NCBI GenBank assembly: GCA_963680875.1
Contig: OY804579.1
Span: forward strand, 78,667,095-78,731,094
DNA from: Bathymodiolus brooksi
Taxonomy: Eukaryota > Mollusca > Bivalvia > Mytilida > Modiolidae
Length of the DNA: 64,000 bases
Reading direction: 5' to 3'
Part shown: positions 57,869-64,000 of the stretch, piece after piece
How positions within the stretch are numbered: the first letter of the stretch is position 1
How the letters are laid out: every line of letters begins with the position of its first letter
Notes under the pieces: model-generated
What the model saw: the letters and a program-made list of their open reading frames with translations, nothing else
Database searches by the model: none
Told to the model about the DNA's origin: nothing
Translations under genes and position numbers: made by a program

Positions 57869-58092
57869 ACAGAGGACATCTGCTGGAATACTGCCTTGTC
57901 ACAATCAATTCAAAGAATAAAAACACAGAGGACATCTGCTGGAATACTGCCTTGTCACAATCAATTCAAAGAATAAAAACACAGAGGACATCTGCTGGAA
58001 TACTGCCTTGTCACAATCAATTCAAAGAATAAAAACACAGAGGACATCTGCTGGAATACTGCCTTGTCACAATCAATTCAAAGAATAAAAAC
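57869..58092. repeat. 56-bp tandem repeat, exactly 4 copies
   Basis: The unit is ACAGAGGACATCTGCTGGAA followed by TACTGCCTTGTCACAATCAA and TTCAAAGAATAAAAAC. The four copies appear identical, so this is a very recent expansion (or an assembly-sensitive locus). Confidence 0.97.
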
Positions 58093-60145
58093 AGCATCAA
58101 ATTTAGATGAAAAAGTAATATTGTGCATACCATTCAAAGATGAAAAATTTCAGAATTTGGGTCTGTTTTCCATTAAAAACTGCTTGTTTCCTTTATAACT
58201 CATAAAGATCAGTATTTTGCAAAAAATGGATGAAAAATTGGAATTTAGCACTTTTTAAATCCTTTTGGTTGAGTTTATCTTGAAAACTGTCAGAGATAGA
58301 GGAAAACCCTGTTTGGTACCTTGGGGCCTCTTATTTGGAAGCCAGTGCAATGACAATTCCCAAGATCATTGCCAAACTTTATTCTAAGCCAAGGACCTTT
58401 GTGTTACAATTTCAGATAGACCAGTCAACAAAAGTTATTGCACGGAAACCATTGTCTAAAGATGGACGACAACGATGACAGACAGATCCATAAAATAATA
58501 TGACCGCAAATTTTTCGCAGTTGTATATAAAAAATCGTATGGAAACTAACAAAAACAAAAAACACAATGAAAATGAATAACTACAAGAGTACGCTATCAC
58601 AAATACTTAACAATAGATCTACCTTCAAATATTCTGAATATTTGTCTCTATATTGTACATATTATGAACAACAATAAATAGAAAACTATTTAACTGTAAA
58701 CAAATAAAGAAAAGGTATAGATAAACAAACTGTCATTAAAATAAATATATATCTTAAAACTAACTCTTTTCAAAGTTTCAAAAACATGTTTTTTTATTAG
58801 TTGTCATAAAAAACAAGGCAGTTTTAGATCAGATTAGCATTTGTATTTTCATTCATAAAACAACCTATTTTCATGCTTGCGTCTTCAAAACACAAAAATA
58901 ATAGTATGGTAATTCATTAATTTTCTTCTTTTCATAAAAAGAAAATATCTTTCATCTCTTTCTTATAAAGAACAATTTCAGCATATATTGAATTTCATTT
59001 TTTTTTTTATAATAAAACTATAGTATGTGATATTATTTCTTTTTACAGGGTTATATAATCTTGATCATCGATGATTTGTATATTTTCTCTTTGATCTTTA
59101 CACACAATAATCTCTATTATCAAGTGACGAGCACTTTATGTAATATTTATACTAGATTTTCCGAGTTAAATGGTTAAACAATCGAATACGAAGCATGATA
59201 TTGTTTAACCATTTTGTAACATGAAGCCATGCAATATCACATCCAGGTCATTGATTATTGCACAGCTATCTGAAAGTAATAAACCCTGCATGAATCAACA
59301 AAACAGAATGGTCTTTCGACATTTCTCGCCAAAACATTTGGAAGTATATTAATTATTGGAATCAGTTTTAATTATTAAAAAGAGACTTTGTATATATATA
59401 TATAATATGTAAGTTTTTCAAAGTTTGCGTAGATTAAGATGGTTCTAATGGCAAGGATACTCTTTCATTGAAATGGGTACATAACAAAAAATGAAAAAAA
59501 AAAATCCCATTTTTTTAAATTTCTTATTTTGAAACTGCAAACATTAACACAAAAAAATCTTAATAATATATCATAAACAACATCCTTTCTGATTTTGTGA
59601 TGAAAAATGCATGAATAATTATAATAGATTTTCTGTATTTCAACCGATTTTGACAAATTATTAACTTTCCAAATACACTAATATATAACTTAGCCTTATG
59701 ATTGTTAAGTCTTGTCTAATTAATACGTAATTAGAATGGCAGTAGGATAGTCCAAACACTTGTCTTTTTATTAAATGTCTACAAATATATAAATTTACCC
59801 ACACAATATCATAAAACCATTTCAAGAAAGAGTTAGGGGGGAGAGGTGACAATGACGATCCTTTTAATATCTGACCTACATATACACGTACATGTATCTG
59901 ATAAGATGACAATATTCTTACCGTAAGTTTGTCTACACTACGATTTCTAATAATCACAATTTTCTACAATTCTTTACTTTTCAGTTTCTACATCATTTTC
60001 TCATTTGCATATTTATCGTTTGACAATACATGTACATGTAAGAACATTATGCATGATTTTAAAAATAAAGGATTTACCTGAATGTACCCCATTACACACT
60101 GACCACAATATGATACAATTTAAATGATATGACTATTACGCAATA
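58093..60145. other. About 2 kb, mostly unassigned
   Basis: At 58390-58500 the phrase TTATTGCACGGAAACCATTG followed by GACAGACAGATCC looks like an old dispersed repeat. If the terminal exon at 60475-60538 is real, part of this is its 3' flank or untranslated region; an AATAAA on the minus strand lies at about 59768. Otherwise AT-rich with T-runs and a short (TA)n near 59393. Confidence 0.35.
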
Positions 60146-60326
60146 CAGCAGTCCCCCTCTTGTAAGACCCCTCCCACCAAAGGTCATCTCTCTTATCATA
60201 TTCATATGCACTTATATTTTTTTACATTACTAAATTGTATTGTTCCCCTCAAGAGAGGCCACCCCTCTTTATAGGCCACTTTTTTTTATTGCAGAAACGA
60301 TTGCCTTATAAGAGGGGAGACAACTG
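60146..60326. mobile_element. Tc1/mariner-type MITE, unexpanded copy
   Basis: Left end CAGCAGTCCCCCTCTTGTAA, right end TTATAAGAGGGGAGACAACTG. TA flanks both sides (60144-60145 and 60327-60328). The interior has CACCAAAGGTCA and CAAGAGAGGCCACCCCTC, each once. These are the same motifs that are tandemly repeated in 55695-56985. Confidence 0.88.
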
Positions 60327-60474
60327 TATAAACTATTGTAATATGAATATGTCCCCAAAATGTTTTAACCCACTAGACTACACAAAACAATAACAAACAC
60401 ATTTACTACATGGAATGTCAGATCTTTGTAACACAGGATTTCATTGGCTGTTGTAATTGTCGTCTGCTTCAGTA

Positions 60475-60538
60475 TCATACTCTTTGAATCTCAAACAGTT
60501 TGACATTTGTATCATACCAGATTGGTGGATCTACATTT
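60475..60538 (-). CDS. Possible terminal exon of a host gene
   Basis: On the minus strand a consensus acceptor, TTTTTTTATTTACAG, is followed by an open frame NVDPPIWYDTNVKLFEIQRV and a TGA (60475-60477). The frame enters in phase 2. A second frame running to a TGA at 60441-60443 (ending YDTEADDNYNSQ) is also open over the 3' part, so the frame is not certain. The peptide is not of AT-driven composition. I do not recognise the protein. The next exon upstream would lie above 60560 and was not found. Confidence 0.4.
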
Positions 60539-60833
60539 CTGTAAATAAAAAAATTACTTGAACGAGTGAATACTGAAATAAAAGCTATGTAGAGGGATGA
60601 TTGAGGTCTGTTGAAAATCTGGGTACTTGAAATGATATCTTCTAAATTATTAACAACCAATACAAGATATTACAGTACTTCTACTTTTATGATAATCCAG
60701 AATCTAGGCCACTGGTTGCATTAGTTTAAAATTATCATGATATTATTTAGTATACTGCAAAACAAATGAGAGAACCTCATAAAAGCCTGTATCACTGATC
60801 CATTGGGGAAGACATGACCAATTATTCCTAAAG

Positions 60834-61040
60834 GTGTGCTTAGTCAATTTTTCCTTCAAATTCGCCTAAAACTTGACCTATGTACCTGTTTCAAACACAA
60901 ATTTGACGGTCTAAAAACGACATCAAACATGTTTGGTGGGTCTATCAAAATATTGGAAGGCAGTTGGATAGGTGTCAAATTTGTTTTTGAAACAAGTGCA
61001 CAACAAACTTGAAGGAAAAATTTGACAGTGTAAGTGCACA
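60834..61040. mobile_element. Palindromic MITE-like element
   Basis: Left arm GTGTGCTTAGTCAATTTTTC and CTGTTTCAAACACAAATTTG. Right arm CAAATTTGTTTTTGAAACAA and GAAAAATTTGACAGTGTAAG. Arms of about 65-75 bp pair imperfectly around a unique centre of about 70 bp. No target duplication was resolved. Confidence 0.6.
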
Positions 61041-61139
61041 TTTACAGTGGTAAGTATATATATATATATAAATATTTTCTACTATCCCAGGATGCCAAAT
61101 ATAATAGCATTCTATTGCCATTTCTTGATAATAAATTTC

Positions 61140-61290
61140 AACATTTACTTCAATTTCCCCTTTAACCTACAACCCCCAGTGGGAGATCAACTTCATTTGT
61201 TCAAGTCTGAATCTCCTCATCCCCAGAATTGTCCAGCTAAGTTTGATTCCATTTAGCTGAACAGTATTGTTTTTCAGGAGAACAATATGA
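61140..61290 (+). repeat. Fragment of a dispersed molluscan-type repeat
   Basis: Phrases GTTCAAGTCTGAATCTCCTC, CCAGCTAAGTTTGATTCCAT and TTCAGGAGAAC match in order the pattern of a repeat that I recall from many mollusc sequences. A weaker relative is at about 62197-62330 (CTACCAAATTTCAATTAATTTGG, TTTTAGAGAAGATTTTCTT). The ORF 61047-61256 is its translation. Confidence 0.4.
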
Positions 61291-61430
61291 AATACAAAAC
61301 AAAGACAGAATGATAATGATCTTTGCCCTATTGGCCTGGTTATCTAAAAGTAACTGGGGTACCATATAAAAATATTGCAAAAGTTCAAAAGTACAGTGTT
61401 CTTTCAATATTACTGATATATTTATACTAG

Positions 61431-61563
61431 TGAGTGAGTGAGTTAATGTTGTTTAACACCAAGCGAGCAATTTTTTAGCTATAACATGGCGAGAACAAGT
61501 TACATGTCGATGATGATGATGATGATGATCATAATGATAATGATGATGATGATGATAATGATA

Positions 61564-61604
<41 letters not shown>

Positions 61605-61835
61605 AATGATGATGATGATGATGATGCCCGCTTTGTACTAGACCAACATGCTTAGTTGGATTTTTATAGTGCTGGTTCACTGAAACAACAGTCCAGGGGG
61701 TAGATATGTCGCTCCACTCGGGACACATTAGCCTGATTCCAAGCCAACCAGTATTTGGCTTAACACTAAGAGGACTCGAACCCACAATCAGCCACACAAG
61801 GTGAGAACGCTAACTATTACACCAACGATGTGGTT
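61431..61835 (-). mobile_element. SINE type 1, reverse orientation, with ATC/GAT expansion
   Basis: The tail GTGAGTGAGTGAGTTAATGT and AACATGGCGAGAACAAGTTA is at the left. The body has CCGCTTTGTACTAGACCAAC and GAAACAACAGTCCAGG. The head GGACTCGAACCCACAATCAG and CGCTAACTATTACACCAACG is at the right. Near-complete. A (GAT)n run at about 61508-61626 replaces the short GATGATGATG seen in other copies. Confidence 0.88.
61508..61626. repeat. (GAT)n microsatellite inside a SINE
   Basis: Imperfect GAT repeat with AATGAT interruptions, about 120 bp. It gives an artefactual polyhistidine ORF on the minus strand (61453-61797). Confidence 0.95.
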
Positions 61836-61930
61836 ATATATATTTATACTAGATAAACACATAAATATTAAAAGGAAAAGAATAAAGTTTATAAGCAAAA
61901 CAAGCTATGCTAGTGTGTACTGATTAAATA

Positions 61931-62032
61931 CAGCCAAACCTGCTTTAAAGAGCACCTGTATATGACAAATCAGTCTATAAAGGACACATTTTTCAGGTTC
62001 CATTAACTGTCCTTTATACACAGGATTTACTG
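61931..62032. mobile_element. Small Tc1/mariner-type MITE, 102 bp
   Basis: Left CAGCCAAACCTGCTTTAAAG, right CCTTTATACACAGGATTTACTG. TA on both sides (61929-61930 and 62033-62034). The ends are imperfect inverted repeats of about 24 bp. It is related in its ends to 60146-60326 but has a different interior. Confidence 0.78.
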
Positions 62033-62034
62033 TA

Positions 62035-62401
62035 TAATAAATATCAAGCATGACTGTATTAAGGTTCCACTTATAAGCTAAATAAGAACTAAAAGTTTAT
62101 TAGGATACGGTAGCTAAATTACCGGTATACAGCTTTTATCTGCTAAACATTGTTTCACTTTATTACAATCTACATGTAATTAAACTAGAGACTCAGTGAG
62201 TTGAGCATATGTCGCACACCTTTATACAGAACCTTCCATAGGTGCTTCCTACCAAATTTCAATTAATTTGGCCAAATTGTTTTAGAGAAGATTTTCTTAA
62301 ATAGGCCAATCACAAACAAGAACTGCCTATGGTGGCAACATTAGTCGAATGATTGGCACGAAATATGGAAAAATTTGTACAGGATCTCCCATACTGTGTC
62401 T
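62035..62401. other. Non-coding DNA with old dispersed repeat fragment
   Basis: See the relative described at 61140-61290; the fragment is at about 62197-62330. Otherwise unassigned. Confidence 0.35.
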
Positions 62402-63172
62402 ACTCAGATCGACGTCCACTCCTCAAATCGGCGTCCACTGACGTCATTATCTCAAATCACGGTCCAATTTTAGGATATTCTCAAATCGGCGTCCACTGAT
62501 GTCATTATCTCAAATCACGGTCCAATTTTAGGATATTCTCAAATCGGCGTCCTTTCCAAAAATCTCATATATATAGGCCTGTTTACACGATCAAAGTTTG
62601 CCATTTTTTTAATTTTTTTTTGTGTGTGTTTTTTAAGCATTTTCCCATTCTTAAATATTATCAATAGAGGTAGAATCTACTTTGGCGGACCACGTAAGTC
62701 AGATATTGTAATAAACAAAGCGCATGACCCATAACCTTTCATTTTGTTACCATGCGGATATGACAACAAAAGGGTTAGGTTTAGGGTTAGGGTAAGGGTT
62801 AAGGGTTAAGGTTAGGTTTAGGGTTAGGGTTAAAGTTAGGTTAGGTTAGGTTAGGGTTAAGGTTATGATTAGGGTTAAGGTTAAGGTTAGGGTTAGGGTT
62901 AGGATTAAGGTTAGGGTTAGGATTATGGTTAGGATTAGGGTTAATGTTAGGGTTATTAGGGTCCGCTTATGTAGAATACTCCGGAATCTGGTCTTGTCTC
63001 TTCTCCATCATTGCTTCAAAAACATTCCCTAACGGGTGTGACATCATTTGAAGTATACGTCAGTGATGTCATTGGACGTCGATTTGAGAAAGTGAAAAAC
63101 GGCCATATATTTGAGAATTGGATGTCGATTTGAGGATTGGACGTCGATTAGAGACTGGACGTCGATCTGAGT
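62402..63172. mobile_element. Inverted-repeat element enclosing a telomere-like array
   Basis: Left end ACTCAGATCGACGTCCACTC, right end GACTGGACGTCGATCTGAGT, inverse to each other. Both ends are built of subterminal repeats of the type CTCAAATCGGCGTCCA (left, several copies including an about 64-bp tandem pair at 62424-62552) and its complement (TTTGAGGATTGGACGTCGAT, right). The centre holds a degenerate TTAGGG array. About 771 bp, no ORF with a domain. Subterminal repeat clusters are typical of non-autonomous DNA transposons. No convincing target duplication. Confidence 0.7.
62771..62962 (+). repeat. Interstitial telomere-like (TTAGGG) array, degenerate
   Basis: About 190 bp of GGGTTA, GGTTTA, GGTTAA and GGTTAG variants, oriented TTAGGG on the plus strand. 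Degeneracy and position inside an inverted-repeat element argue against a chromosome end. Confidence 0.9.
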
Positions 63173-63847
63173 CTTGCATATATATATATAATTTATAACC
63201 AGGATTATATATTTAAATATATGTAAAATGATAAGCAAACTATATGTACACTAAAACCTGTTCACACCAAACCTTGTATATCTGTTATATTGTTTATATG
63301 ATAAGATGTAATTAATGAACATCTAAGATATTTACATGAAATTGTCAAAATCACGATAGTTGAAGGAAAAATTGTGAATGAGAATTTTGACTGATGTTCT
63401 ATTTAACCAAAGGCTCTCAAGAACCTGTATCATTTATTTTGAATTTTTACCACAGTTCCATTTCATCAGAGGTTCTCACTTATCTGTTTTAAACAGAACA
63501 ATCATACAAAAAGACCTCTGTTAAACTTTGTTCAGTGATGGTGGCCATCTTAGATTTCAAAAATACATGAAGGTAAACAAATTTCTAAAGGACAAGAAGT
63601 GAATGGAAAATTTGGAAACTTTGGTGAATGTAATTTGGCTTAAAGTTTATTTTATCTCATCTGTGGATTCTGTCAAAATTATCCAAAAAGATCCAAACAC
63701 TGTTTAGTTTGACAGATTTCAAAAGTATTTCAGAATTCTTTAAAATGACTAATGGGACTCACCACTGACAGGACAATAATATACCCTACAAAAATTTCTT
63801 ATACCATAACATGATTTTAAATTCACGGAAATGCTAATAAAATATAG
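63173..63847. other. AT-rich DNA, nothing firm
   Basis: GTGATGGTGGCCATCTTAGA near 63536 repeats a phrase at about 6906 and marks an old dispersed repeat. No exon is recognised. Confidence 0.35.
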
Positions 63848-64000
63848 GTTAGGGTTATGGTGTTTAACGTCACTTTCAACAATATTTCAGCTATATCATG
63901 GCAGTCAGTTTTATTGGTGGAGGAAACCAGAGTACCCGACGAAAACCACCAACCTGTCGCAAGTTACTGACAAACTTTATCACATAATGTTGTATCGAGT
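63848..64000 (-). mobile_element. V-SINE (RUDI-like), runs off the window edge
   Basis: GGTTAGGGTTATGGTGTTTA end, CGTCACTTTCAACAATATTT, ACCTGTCGCAAGTTACTGAC, cut at GTTGTATCGAGT by the window end. The tRNA head would lie just beyond. Confidence 0.9.

Noticed and set aside
61453..61797. Histidine-rich ORF
   Set aside because: It is the minus-strand translation of a (GAT)n run inside a SINE, continued into SINE body sequence.
62771..62962. True chromosome end
   Set aside because: The TTAGGG units are degenerate, only about 190 bp long, and flanked on both sides by ordinary sequence and inverted repeats.

Overview
Eukaryotic, AT-rich, gene-poor DNA that looks molluscan, most likely bivalve. 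There are no bacterial operons, ribosome binding sites or dense ORFs. The window is instead a patchwork of repeats. The commonest is a tRNA-headed SINE whose core reads TTTCAACAATATTTCAGTTA on one strand. It resembles the V-SINE/RUDI type that I recall from molluscan genomes; this assignment is from memory and was not searched.

Layout. 1-5 kb: a 22-bp minisatellite, a dispersed element with inverted ends, and a cluster of SINEs of three kinds. 5-15 kb: mostly unassigned AT-rich DNA with scattered SINEs, a 51-bp minisatellite and a degenerate tandem block split by a MITE. 15.5-27.5 kb: a Harbinger-like MITE, a near-identical inverted pair of tRNA-Leu-like SINEs, two broken non-LTR retrotransposons of one family (16.7-18.9 kb minus, 25.5-26.8 kb plus), and a SINE blown up internally into an 18-bp minisatellite. 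27.9-33 kb: two large satellites (47 bp and 55 bp). 33.9-34.1 kb: the best host-gene evidence, a first coding exon on the minus strand with a signal peptide and an LRR N-terminal cysteine cap. 35-39.6 kb: a SINE cluster and a 1.27-kb foldback element whose loop encodes two C2H2 zinc fingers. 40-44 kb: a hairpin, a mariner-like deletion derivative and an amplified copy of its right end. 45-47 kb: a possible terminal exon (minus) and a possible tiny first exon (plus). 49-51.7 kb: a dispersed element, then a 1.19-kb foldback transposon with a 10-bp target duplication, inserted in a 59-bp minisatellite. 55.7-62 kb: three TA-flanked Tc1/mariner-type MITEs, one of them expanded internally to 1.3 kb of tandem repeat, and a possible terminal exon at 60.5 kb (minus). 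62.4-63.2 kb: an inverted-repeat element carrying a telomere-like TTAGGG-type array.

No complete gene is visible. Host genes, where present, appear only as isolated short exons with long repeat-filled introns or flanks. The recurring theme is mobile elements giving rise to tandem arrays (SINE core, MITE interior, transposon end) and elements nesting in other elements. All coordinates of repeat edges are read by eye, so ends without a stated target duplication may be off by several bases.
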